From NCBI GenBank assembly GCA_965232015.1, contig OZ246946.1, positions 1,674,001-1,738,000 on the forward strand: a stretch of DNA of 64,000 nucleotides. Direction: 5' to 3'. This DNA is from JAJEAO01 sp963667635 (lineage in GTDB: Bacteria > Acidobacteriota > Vicinamibacteria > Marinacidobacterales > Marinacidobacteraceae). The position numbers and the translations under genes are program-made. Shown one piece after another: positions 26,744 to 34,564 of the stretch. The notes under the pieces were generated by a model that was not told the DNA's origin, searched no databases, and saw only the letters and a list, made by a program, of their open reading frames with translations. Each line of letters opens with the position of its first letter. Within the stretch, counting starts at the first letter, position 1.

Positions 26744-27004
26744 TCAACGGTCTGGCTTCTCGCGGCTCTCTGCCGCCCGACGGCGCAGCTCCTCCGGCGG
26801 CCTCCCTCTGTCCCAGAGCCTCGCCAGGAAGGGATCCGTCGGCCTCTGCGCTGCCCACCACCGCAGCCTCTCCTCGATGGACATGTCCGCGATCTCGGCG
26901 TTGATCTCGTCCCGAACCTCGCGAGTCCACTTCAGGCAGTCGAACTTCTTCACAGGAGCGACGACCGGATTCGCCTCTGTAGGTTCCACAGGGGAATGAG
27001 CCAT
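26744..27004 (-). CDS. Antitoxin-like FDC-motif protein, tandem copy 4 (type B')
   Basis: An 86-residue protein, MAHSPVEPTEANPVVAPVKK, then FDCLKWTREVRDEINAEIAD, then MSIEERLRWWAAQRPTDPFL. The start ATG shares one base with the preceding copy's TGA. It has the same N terminus and the same DPFLAxLWD tail as copy 2, but unlike copy 2 its frame is intact. Last gene of the PIN-antitoxin array. It is presumed to neutralise a PIN toxin; no DNA-binding domain is visible. Confidence 0.7.
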   Translation of the reverse strand: MAHSPVEPTEANPVVAPVKKFDCLKWTREVRDEINAEIADMSIEERLRWWAAQRPTDPFLARLWDRGRPPEELRRRAAESREKPDR

Positions 27005-27273
27005 CAGCGGTCCCCAACGCTTGCGCGTTCCGGAGAGGGGAGTCGTCCGCCCGTCGGCGGCTTCCGTGTCTCCCACTGCTTCGCCAGGACTGGATTCGTC
27101 GGGCGGCGGGACTCCCACCACCGGAGCTCCTCCTCCATGGACATGCCCGCAATCTCGGCATTGATCCGGTCCCGAGCCTCGCGCGTCCACTTCAGGCAGT
27201 CGAACGCCTTCTCCTCGGTGGCCCACCGGCTGAGTGGTGGACTCCCGGCGGCAGGTGACTTCACAGACTTCAC
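27004..27273 (-). CDS. Antitoxin-like FDC-motif protein, tandem copy 3 (type A')
   Basis: An 89-residue protein with a GTG start (VKSVKSPAAGSPP) whose GTGA overlaps the stop of copy 2 by two bases. The core AFDCLKWTREARDRINAEIA and GMSMEEELRWWESRRPTNPV matches copy 1 closely, as does the C terminus KQWETRKPPTGGRLPSPERA. Base-level similarity to copy 1 is high over about 170 bp, so it is a recent duplicate. An intact frame suggests it is still used. Confidence 0.7.
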   Translation of the reverse strand: MKSVKSPAAGSPPLSRWATEEKAFDCLKWTREARDRINAEIAGMSMEEELRWWESRRPTNPVLAKQWETRKPPTGGRLPSPERASVGDR

Positions 27274-27537
27274 GGCGCCGCAATCGCTGACGCCGGTGCG
27301 TCCGACGCGGTGCGGCGCCTGGTCCTGGGCGCCCTGCTCTCGTCCCACAGTTCCGCCAGAAACGGATCGGTCGGGCGCTGGGCCTCCCACCACCGAAGCT
27401 CCTCCTCCGTGGACATGCCCGCGATCTCCGCGCTGGTCTCGTCGCGAGCCTCGCGAGTCCACTTCAGGCAGTCGAACTTCTTCGCAGGGAGCGACGACCG
27501 GATTCGCCTCTGCAGGTTCCAGAGGGAAATGAGCCAT
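27270..27537 (-). pseudogene. Antitoxin-like FDC-motif gene, tandem copy 2 (type B), frameshifted
   Basis: It begins MAHFPLEPAEANPVVAP like copy 4 but has one extra G in a run at 27487-27489 (GCAGGGAGC versus ACAGGAGC in copy 4). The frame that starts at the ATG therefore leaves the FDCLKWTREARDETSAEIAG motif. The motif frame itself has no ATG or GTG before it. The downstream part is otherwise well preserved and runs to a TGA that overlaps the start of copy 3. This looks like a recently broken gene. Confidence 0.7.
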
Positions 27538-27764
27538 CAGCGGTCCCCAGCGCTTGCGCGTTCCCGAGAGGGGAGTCGTCCGCCCGTCGGCGGCTTCCGA
27601 CTCTCCCATTGCTTCGCCAGAACAGGATCGGTCGGGCGCTGGGCCTCCCACCACCGAAGCTCCTCCTCCATGGACATGCCCGCGATCTCCGCGTTGATCC
27701 GGTCCCGGGCCTCGCGCGTCCATTTCAGGCAGTCGAAGTTCTTGGTGCGGGGTTCACTCTTCAT
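27537..27764 (-). CDS. Antitoxin-like FDC-motif protein, tandem copy 1 (type A)
   Basis: A 75-residue protein, MKSEPRTKNFDCLKWTREAR, then DRINAEIAGMSMEEELRWWE, ending in a Gly/Arg-rich tail. It begins eleven bases inside the end of the PIN gene, so it is translationally coupled to it, toxin first. This is the position where PIN genes of this subfamily usually have their small partner, so it is the best candidate for the cognate antitoxin. Its stop overlaps the ATG of copy 2 by one base. Confidence 0.75.
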   Translation of the reverse strand: MKSEPRTKNFDCLKWTREARDRINAEIAGMSMEEELRWWEAQRPTDPVLAKQWESRKPPTGGRLPSRERASAGDR

Positions 27765-28347
27765 CGTGGATCTCCTGCGGAGTGCAGATTCTGACAGGGG
27801 AATGGCCCATGCGCCGGTTCACCTCGTTGTAGCGGCGGATCCTCCACGGATTCACCATGTGCCGGAAGTTCCAGCTCGCCAGGCGATCTACACCGGCCAC
27901 CGTGGCTGCCGCGATGTGCTCGGCGTCGGCCCGAATTCCATGGGTGAGAGCGCCAGCCTCCACATAGCGACCCGCCAGCCTCTTCACTTCTTCCGTGACG
28001 CCGATCACGTCTCGGTCAGCGTCGCCTACAGATTCCAGCACTTCTTGAACCCTGTGCGGTGCGTCTTCGAGCTCCTGGTAAGTCAGCGATGACACGACGA
28101 GGGTCATCTCGCCGCGCCTGCACTTCTGGATGAGGAGGCGGGAGGCCTCGCGGAACTCTTCATCCTCGCAGCCGCCGATCACGGACGTGTCGGCATAGAC
28201 CCGGAGCTTCCCGTAGCGCGTGCGCCGCTCGGCCGCGAAGAGCGTCGCCACCGGCGCCGTCGCGACACGCTCCCACCCAGCAAGCGGAACCATGGGAGCG
28301 AGGTCCGCAAATCGGGCATCCGCGCCGGCGGGCGGGGCATACGCCAT
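27754..28347 (-). CDS. PIN-domain toxin with N-terminal extension
   Basis: A 197-residue protein. The PIN domain starts at about residue 49 (LRVYADTSVIGGCEDEEF) and continues through LTYQELEDAP, HGIRADAEHIAAATVAGVDR and ASWNFRHMVNPWRIRRYNEV. That pattern is characteristic of a distinct PIN subfamily. The first 48 residues are not conserved-looking, so the true start may be later; the chosen ATG is at 28347. The divergent AAA ATPase gene starts 53 bp away. Probably a ribonuclease toxin controlled by the FDC-motif proteins encoded after it. Confidence 0.82.
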   Translation of the reverse strand: MAYAPPAGADARFADLAPMVPLAGWERVATAPVATLFAAERRTRYGKLRVYADTSVIGGCEDEEFREASRLLIQKCRRGEMTLVVSSLTYQELEDAPHRVQEVLESVGDADRDVIGVTEEVKRLAGRYVEAGALTHGIRADAEHIAAATVAGVDRLASWNFRHMVNPWRIRRYNEVNRRMGHSPVRICTPQEIHDEE

Positions 28348-28400
28348 GGAGTCAGCGTAGCGCGGGCAGATCACCGCCCGGGCTGGCTTAGACTGCGGCC

Positions 28401-29513
28401 ATGCTGCCACTCAGTTGGCACGGCCCGTTCCGCCCGGGGACCGGTGGCATCCCGCCGTACCTGGCTGGAAGGGAGCGCGAGCAGCGACGCTTTCGGGGTG
28501 TGCTTGCCGACCTCGCGGTCGGTGTGCCTCCCGGAAGCGAGATCATCCTGTACGGGCCTCGCGGCAACGGCAAGACCGTGCTCCTCGCCTGGCTGGAGCG
28601 TGAGGTGGCGAACCATGTCGGTGTCGAGGTGGCCCGCCACACGCCGTCCGATCTCAAGAGCCCCGAGCAGCTCGCCGAGGCGTTGCTTCCCGACACCTGG
28701 TGGGAACGCTGCACTCCCTCGGAGGTGGCGGCGTTCGGGATGACGTGGCGGCCCGGTCGGGAGCGACCGCCAGGCGCTGCCGAAGTGCTCGAAACGCGCT
28801 CCGGACGTGCTCCACTCGTTCTCCTGCTCGACGAGGCCCACACTCTCGACCGCGACACCGGGCGGACCCTGCTGAACGCCAGCCAGCGAGTCGGCCGCGA
28901 ATTGCCGTTTCTGCTCGTGCTGGCCGGAACCCCGAACCTGCGATCGCACCTGAACCAGATGGGCGTCTCGTTCTGGAATCGCGCAGAACTCGTGCGCGTG
29001 GGACGTCTCGCCGACGAGGCCGCGGCGGCGGCCCTCCGCCGTCCATTCGAGGATGCGGGGATCGCGGTCGCCCCCGACGCGCTCGCGGCGATGGTGTCGG
29101 AGAGCCAGTGTTATCCGTTCTTCGTGCAGTTGCTCGGGAGCGCGGTGTGGCGACAGACGGACGCGAAACGCCGGGTGACGCTGGACGTGTTGGACCGGGC
29201 CCGACCTGACTTCGAGGAGAAGAAGGGCGAGTACTACCTCCACCGCTTCGACGAGCTGGACCGCGTGGATCTTCTCGCCGTCGGCCGCGCAGTGGCCGAC
29301 AGCTTCCGCACGCGGGGGGTCATCGGCGACCCGGCGCTGAAGCTGGCGATTCGAGCGGGACTCGCAAATGGCGCCTCGCGGGACGCCGCAAATCAGGCCG
29401 CCGAAGTGCTCTCCGACCTCGGCTTCATCTGGCGCGCGAGGGCGCGGCCGGAGTGGGAACCAGGAATCCCCAGCCTCATGGATTACGTGCGGGAGTTCGC
29501 TCCGACCGCGTAA
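28401..29513 (+). CDS. AAA-family ATPase (Orc/Cdc6-like P-loop protein)
   Basis: A 370-residue P-loop ATPase. Walker A IILYGPRGNGKTVLL lies at about residues 48-60, Walker B PLVLLLDEAHTLD at about 137-149, then a sensor-like FLLVLAGTPNLR. The C terminus looks like a winged helix (LAIRAGLANGASRDAANQAA, then EVLSDLGFIWRARARPEWEP). The lack of a nuclease or receptor domain leaves the role open; related ATPases occur beside mobile and TA genes. Two partial copies of its C-terminal end lie downstream at 32592 and 33475, flanking the KAP-like gene. It starts 53 bp from the divergent PIN gene. Confidence 0.8.
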   Translation: MLPLSWHGPFRPGTGGIPPYLAGREREQRRFRGVLADLAVGVPPGSEIILYGPRGNGKTVLLAWLEREVANHVGVEVARHTPSDLKSPEQLAEALLPDTWWERCTPSEVAAFGMTWRPGRERPPGAAEVLETRSGRAPLVLLLDEAHTLDRDTGRTLLNASQRVGRELPFLLVLAGTPNLRSHLNQMGVSFWNRAELVRVGRLADEAAAAALRRPFEDAGIAVAPDALAAMVSESQCYPFFVQLLGSAVWRQTDAKRRVTLDVLDRARPDFEEKKGEYYLHRFDELDRVDLLAVGRAVADSFRTRGVIGDPALKLAIRAGLANGASRDAANQAAEVLSDLGFIWRARARPEWEPGIPSLMDYVREFAPTA

Positions 29514-29854
29514 CCGTCACGGCCGGCCAGTTCGGCCGCGCTCCATACGCCCATTCGCTAGCAGGATCACGGTCCCGCTCCGTGTGGAACCCGTAGCCTC
29601 CGAGATCCGACACCAGCCCCGATGCGCAGCGGCCCGCTGAGGACGAGAGACTGCGGGTCACACGAGCGAGGTGACGCAGTCATGTGTGGCCACATCCGGA
29701 GTCACGAACACGAATCGGAAACGCTGCCCTGCTGAGCGGCGATGTGGCCGCGCTGGGGCGCTTGCCGAGGCCCGGCGTCCACGGCCCCCATCGCTTCGGC
29801 CGAAGTGCTCCTCCGTACCCGTACTCTCAGTCCCCCGGCCTACCCACTTCCACT
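29514..29854. other. Gene-free region before the KAP-like gene
   Basis: 341 bp without a supportable gene. A segment near 29645-29680 (ACTGCGGGTCACACGAGC and onward) resembles 32879-32910 downstream of the ATPase relic. The duplicated unit may therefore extend beyond the ATPase stop codon. The promoter of the KAP-like gene is expected here, but I cannot point to clear -35/-10 boxes. Confidence 0.4.
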
Positions 29855-32449
29855 ATGCTTCGCTCGTCCATGCCCAAAGCAGGCCATTCGATCCGCCGGT
29901 GGGAGCTCGTACTCGCACTGACCGTTGTCGTCGCCGTCGCCCTTCAGCTCCTGCTACCGCTCGCCTGGACTTACCTCTCTGCGCTGCAACTCCCCTACTC
30001 GCCATTCTTCGGCGGCCTCGCCGCATGGGTGGGGACCGTCCTTGTGTTCTACGTGGCGATTGGCGCCCTCCGAATCAGAGCAGGCCAGTGGCGCAGCATC
30101 CCCAAGTACCCTCCCCTGTGGCTCGCAGCCCTCCTCGGAGGTGTTCTCGCCGCCGTGGGCGAACACCTATCACCTCAGTTGCGCCCTCACTCTGTCCTTA
30201 CCGATTGGCAGCGCATCTACCCCTTTGTACTTCCTGTCTCCGCGATGGGCATGGCGATCCTGCTGCGTCGGTCCCAAAGCAGTGGCGCCGCCGCACAAGC
30301 TCACGAGACGCCCACCGCCGAACGCGACACGTCATGGCATCGCATCGACAATTGGATCCATTCAGGCGAGCATCCGATCACACACCATGAACACGACCTA
30401 TTCCAACATCACCGTATTGCCCAACGGATCGCGCGTCGCGTTGGCGCTGAGGGAGGACCTCTGGCTCTTCTAGGTGAGTTCGGGACCGGCAAGACGAGCA
30501 TCCTCAATCTCGCCCGTGCTGAAATGAATGCCCTTACGCCGACGGTCCTCGTCGCGGATTTCGATGTGTGGGCCGTTCCGAAGCCCGAGGATATTCCTCG
30601 TCTCGCGCTGGACAAGATCGTTGGGGCTCTCGACGCTCACATCGACACACTCGAACTTCGACACCTGCCGCTCAAGTACCAACGCCTCGTAGCGGCTGAG
30701 CCAACGAGTCGACTCGCACGTGTCTTCGGCCTCGATCCGGCGACCGACTCGCTTGAAGTGCTCGCACGGCTATCTCCCTTGCTCGAGGTCCTGGATGCCA
30801 GACTCGTGCTGATCGTGCAGGACGTGGAGCGTCTCGGCCCGCGCTTCGACACCAGGCACCTCGCCCGGCTTCTCTGGGCCCTCCGTCAGGAGGTAGACCG
30901 CGCCATGTTCATTCTGGCGCTCCATCCAGGGCGCTCGTCATTGGACTACTCCAAGTTGTGCGACACGATAGAGTTGGTACCGCCTGTGCGCACACAGCAG
31001 GCGCGTGGTCTCCTCGCCCACGCCTACCAGCAATGGACGACGACCTTCTCCGACATCGACCCTCATCCGAGCCGCCCCCACGGTGGTCGGCTCATGCTGA
31101 CCGAGCCCACATCAAATGGGATGCAGGAGTACCTCAGCAGCGCAGGTGCGGATACTCCCGTCGACGCGCTGGTCTCGCTCCTGCGCACTCCTCGGGCACT
31201 CAAGCATGCCTTGAGACGGATCGATCAGACCTGGCAGACGTTACACGGCGAGGCTGATCTGGACGACATCATCATACTGGCAGCGCTTCGCCAGGCGGAA
31301 CAGCCGGCATACGACTTCCTGACCGGTGCTATCGATGCCGCACGCCACGAGCCTAGCGAGATCTTGCCGCGCACCATGACCGTGAAGCAAGAGTGGCAGG
31401 AAGCCAAGAAGGGGCTTACGAATCCAGGTGCTGTCCAGCGCCTGGTGGATCTCCTTGACATTCAGCAGTTGATGGAGGGTCCGGTAGTTTCCTCCACGCG
31501 TTCGCCGCAGGGGCTCCATATGAGTGAACCGACTGACTACTTCCGTCGAATTGCCGCCGAGGCTCTGGATCTCGACGAGCTCCGCGACCAGACGGTGTTG
31601 CGTGACATTCTAGATTGGCGACGTACGCGTGGAGGGAATCTTGTCGCCAGCCTCCTCGGCGAATCGGGAGAGACCGGTCATTACGCCGGAGTGTGGGAGA
31701 AGTTCTCGGCATTCCACCTATCCACAGTTCCGCCGGATACGGAATTGATGGAATTGACCAGCGCGGTCGTCACAGGTGTCCTAGAGCGAGATGGCGCGGC
31801 CGCGGCGGGCGACCACCCGGCCATTATCGCTCTATGGCGTACCTGCGGGCGACAGCCTCAGAACGGTCAATTCGATGAATGGCTGCACGGTCTGATTCTT
31901 GGAACTATCTCGGGAAGCCTGAACCTCGCGAACGATCTCTACTACTACTGGACAGGATCGCACGGCGTCGTGTCGGACGATCAAAGGCGCAACATTCGAT
32001 CTGCGATGGTCTCGGCTGTACGCAGGCAACTGCATTCGGGTCGGTGTTTGGCAAGAGCACTGACCAAACAGCATCCGTACACGGTGATGGGACTGGTTAC
32101 GCAATCAGGTGACGACAGCAGCGTGTCGGCCTATGCCGCTTGGCGCGACTTCCTGCCACAACTCCTGATCGGTGGCGCCAAGCATGACCCGGATGCCGTT
32201 GTTCCTGAGCTTGCCAATCTGGCCGGTGGTACGGGTAGCTACACAGTAATGGGCGTTGCGGGTCGCACGAAGATGGTCCGACACTACGAGATCGATCGTG
32301 AACGGATGGCCAGTCTGTTTGGAGAGAAGTTGGACGAGATGCTAAGGCTATTGGCGGAGTACAACGGAGACGACGAGTACGCTGTGAGGGCCAAGGATGA
32401 CGCGCGGTCATGGATCAAGGAGCGCCGGGCGCGGCACTCACTCGAGTGA
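29855..32449 (+). CDS. Membrane-anchored KAP-like P-loop NTPase
   Basis: An 864-residue protein if started at 29855 (MLRSSMPKAGHS). Four hydrophobic segments lie in the first 140 residues (WELVLALTVVVAVALQLLL; FFGGLAAWVGTVLVFYVAIG; LWLAALLGGVLAAVG; FVLPVSAMGMAILL). A P-loop ALLGEFGTGKTSI follows at about 203-215, and a Walker B-like LVLIVQDVERLG at about 315-326. Insertion of helices before the NTPase core and a long C-terminal region recall KAP NTPases, many of which are linked to phage defence. Its base composition is visibly less GC-rich than its neighbours, which suggests transfer. It sits between an intact AAA ATPase gene and a relic of that gene's 3' end. Confidence 0.7.
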   Translation: MLRSSMPKAGHSIRRWELVLALTVVVAVALQLLLPLAWTYLSALQLPYSPFFGGLAAWVGTVLVFYVAIGALRIRAGQWRSIPKYPPLWLAALLGGVLAAVGEHLSPQLRPHSVLTDWQRIYPFVLPVSAMGMAILLRRSQSSGAAAQAHETPTAERDTSWHRIDNWIHSGEHPITHHEHDLFQHHRIAQRIARRVGAEGGPLALLGEFGTGKTSILNLARAEMNALTPTVLVADFDVWAVPKPEDIPRLALDKIVGALDAHIDTLELRHLPLKYQRLVAAEPTSRLARVFGLDPATDSLEVLARLSPLLEVLDARLVLIVQDVERLGPRFDTRHLARLLWALRQEVDRAMFILALHPGRSSLDYSKLCDTIELVPPVRTQQARGLLAHAYQQWTTTFSDIDPHPSRPHGGRLMLTEPTSNGMQEYLSSAGADTPVDALVSLLRTPRALKHALRRIDQTWQTLHGEADLDDIIILAALRQAEQPAYDFLTGAIDAARHEPSEILPRTMTVKQEWQEAKKGLTNPGAVQRLVDLLDIQQLMEGPVVSSTRSPQGLHMSEPTDYFRRIAAEALDLDELRDQTVLRDILDWRRTRGGNLVASLLGESGETGHYAGVWEKFSAFHLSTVPPDTELMELTSAVVTGVLERDGAAAAGDHPAIIALWRTCGRQPQNGQFDEWLHGLILGTISGSLNLANDLYYYWTGSHGVVSDDQRRNIRSAMVSAVRRQLHSGRCLARALTKQHPYTVMGLVTQSGDDSSVSAYAAWRDFLPQLLIGGAKHDPDAVVPELANLAGGTGSYTVMGVAGRTKMVRHYEIDRERMASLFGEKLDEMLRLLAEYNGDDEYAVRAKDDARSWIKERRARHSLE

Positions 32450-33037
32450 CGCGCCACATCCGGACGGCGCCGTCGAAGGCAGCGCGCCGTCCGGAGGGTT
32501 GGTCACTGTGAGTGCGGCGTGACTGCCATCTATCTGCGGTTGGGCGGCGGCGGTCCCCATGCCCCCCGCGACCTCGGTCACGGTACCGCCATGGTCATCG
32601 GCCATCCGCTACTGAAGCAGGCGATTCGAGCGGGACTCGCGGAGAGCGCCTCGCGGAAAGCGGTGGGTCAAGCCCCCGAATTGCTTTCGGACCTCGGCTT
32701 CATCTGGCGAGCCAACGCACGGCTCGAGTTGGAACCGGGAATCCCCAGCCTCAACCGCCGCCCCATGGTGGGCCCCGACTGGCCGGGGTGGTGGCGCCGC
32801 TCTGGGTTGAGCCGGGCGTGCTCGATCTCTACGCCGGTTCCGAGGAACAGCAGTCAGTGATCTGTCGTGGACAAACTGCGGGCCACGCGCGTGGAGGAGA
32901 CGCAGCCCGTCTTGATCCATCGGCCTAATTCAGCCTGTGGACGAGCGCCCTGGACGTCCCAACAACGCGACCTGTGGCTCGCCGATCGAGACGCTTGAGG
33001 TCACGCCTCGCGCACCCAGACCACGTGACGCCGACAG
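32450..33037. other. Region with ATPase 3'-end relic and no intact gene
   Basis: 588 bp that hold the relic at 32592-32755 and about 280 bp of further sequence without coding signs. Part of the latter (32865-32915) resembles sequence after the intact ATPase gene. No intact gene is supported. Confidence 0.5.
32592..32755 (+). pseudogene. Relic of the AAA ATPase 3' end, copy 1
   Basis: This encodes VIGHPLLKQAIRAGLAESAS, RKAVGQAPELLSDLGFIWRA and NARLELEPGIPSL, aligning without gaps to the C terminus of the intact ATPase (VIGDPALKLAIRAGLANGAS and on). The final dozen residues and the rest of the gene are absent. Differences are spread over all codon positions, so it is an older copy than the S9 relic. 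Confidence 0.85.
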
Positions 33038-33286
33038 TCAAATCCCCAGTTCACGCTCCAGTTCACGTGTGGTCACGACCCTTCCCGCCCTGCGGTCGTC
33101 AAGTCCCTCGCGAATGGCCCGGAGTTCGTCGGCGTCAATCTCCTCGTTCTCCATCGGGGCCCGCGCGAGAGCCCCTCCGAGGAGGTTCCGGGAGCTGTCG
33201 TCCAGATTCGGGATGCCAGCCGGCGCGCTGGAAGTCAAGGCCGGGGGCGCCACTGGTGCGGGTTCGATCGAGAAACGGGTGGCCAT
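33038..33286 (-). CDS. Small antitoxin-like protein without a toxin
   Basis: An 82-residue protein with a variable N terminus (MATRFSIEPAPVAPPALTSS) and a C-terminal antitoxin-like module EEIDADELRAIREGLDDRRA followed by GRVVTTRELERELGI. The module is similar to the tail of several RelB/ParD-type antitoxins (acidic helix followed by VxxxEL). No toxin gene is adjacent. A degraded relative lies at 18707-19033. It may be an orphan antitoxin left behind when its partner was lost. Confidence 0.5.
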   Translation of the reverse strand: MATRFSIEPAPVAPPALTSSAPAGIPNLDDSSRNLLGGALARAPMENEEIDADELRAIREGLDDRRAGRVVTTRELERELGI

Positions 33287-33536
33287 ACGAGCAGTCTAGA
33301 GCCGACGGCGGGCCAACCAGTCCGATCCATCCGGGTCGGAACCCCGCGCGTGGGCGTCGAGCATCACGAACCGCCTCCTTGTGTCTCTCCCTTCGTGCGG
33401 CGGGCCAAGGAGCATCGAAAATGCGACAGTACGATGAGGGGCATCTCGCCACGCCCGCATTTCTCGATCAGGCGGCGGAACGCCTCGCGGGAGGCGGTGG
33501 GTCAGGCCACCGAGGCGCTCTCCGACTCGGTTTCAT
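33287..33536. other. Region before the IS1182 element
   Basis: About 250 bp without an intact gene. GCATCGAAAATGCGACAG at about 33413-33430 matches the terminal repeat of the IS21 element at 33715, and a relic of the ATPase 3' end occupies 33475-33536. Probably debris of earlier insertions. Confidence 0.45.
33475..33536 (+). pseudogene. Relic of the AAA ATPase 3' end, copy 2, cut by IS1182
   Basis: Bases encode NASREAVGQATEALSD, matching SASRKAVGQAPELLSD of the first relic. One base is missing after that point, and the homology ends abruptly at TTTCAT, where the IS1182 terminal repeat begins. The insertion therefore came after this copy had formed. Confidence 0.7.
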
Positions 33537-33653
33537 CTAGGAGCCTGCGCCACGGGAGTGTCCTCGCATCAGGCGCGTAGTGGTCGGAGCCGGACGCAGA
33601 GCCCGATCATAGGCGGATTGAGTCGCCGGGACGAGGCTGCCGGACCCGAAACC

Positions 33654-33672
33654 CGCCCTACAGGGCGTTCTT
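33654..33672 (+). terminator. Hairpin with T-rich tail in the IS1182 end
   Basis: CGCCCT, two bases, AGGGCG, then TTCTT, a terminator-like structure reading rightward into the element. It may protect the transposase from outside transcription. Confidence 0.35.
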
Positions 33673-33951
33673 GGGGCGTTTTTGGCCCGTACACACCGAA
33701 AAACCGCCCCCGAGTGTCAATGGCCATCGAAAATGCGACACTTCTGGCCATTGAAAATGCGACACTTTTTGGGTCGCGACTCGTTGTGGGAAGCCCGGCT
33801 CGTCCGTGGTCGTCGAGGTGCGAGGCGACCGAGACCTGGGTCGTCGGGGCTGGGGTTGAACTTGCGGTGCGGGGCGTTTCAGTAGCCCTCGCCTGAGGAC
33901 TCGCCCCGGCGGGGAGCCTCGGAGATGAGGCGGTCGGCGCGGATGTCCGGT

Positions 33952-34564
33952 GCGCGGCGGTCAACTCACTCCGGTCCGTGACCAGCAGGGATCCGGCGCG
34001 TTCCGGGTCGCAACGCGGAAGGAGCGGAGCGACGGGAGCGGGGCGACCCGGAACGCAGGGGCGCGTCACCGGGGGCCTCTCCCTGCCGACTGCCCCTGGC
34101 GGGCGTGAGCCCCGGTCGAGTGGATCGTCCTGGTCAATGTCGTCGGGTGCGACGACGGCCATCGAAGATGCGACTCCTTCGGGACCGCCACCTGCCACTG
34201 GATGTCCATCGGGTTCACGATCGCGGAGATCTCGGGTCGCGGTGACGAAGGTCATCGTTGCCGGGCTGGCGGCCCACGGCGTGTCGGTAGTCTTCGCCTG
34301 AGGGCTCGCTGAGCGGACGCCGGTCCCGCCCACGGCGCCCGAACCTCTCGAAGGAGTCGTTGATCGGTCAGATGTCGGGGGCGCGGCGGTCAGCTCACTC
34401 CTGTCTGTGACGAGGAAGGATCGGGCCCGTTCCGGGTCGCAACGCGGAGGGAGCGGAGCGACCGGAGCGAGGCGACCCGGAACGCGCGGCCTCGTCACCG
34501 GGGGCCTCCCGCTGCTGACTGCCCCGCCTCGCGGGCGTGAGCCCCGGTCGGGTGGATCGTCTTC
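33952..34564. repeat. Direct repeat in IS21: 33952-34134 and 34380-34564
   Basis: About 185 bp are repeated with roughly nine in ten bases the same. Each copy contains the arms GTTCCGGGTCGC and GCGACCCGGAAC about 27 bases apart, a strong potential hairpin. The second copy includes the last 23 codons of istB, so the first copy is a non-coding duplicate of the istB 3' end. No gene is supported in 33715-34494. Confidence 0.75.

Noticed and set aside
34161..34180. A possible true left end of IS21 at the internal GGCCATCGAAGATGCGACT block
   Set aside because: The target duplication CCCCGAG and the matched TGT/ACA ends place the current boundary at 33715. The inner block is more likely an ancestral end.
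33569..34498. A 309-codon open frame on the minus strand across the left part of IS21
   Set aside because: It follows the duplicated non-coding repeat, including both hairpins and both terminal repeats of the IS, and has no family-like motifs. Its openness is explained by GC-rich repeats.
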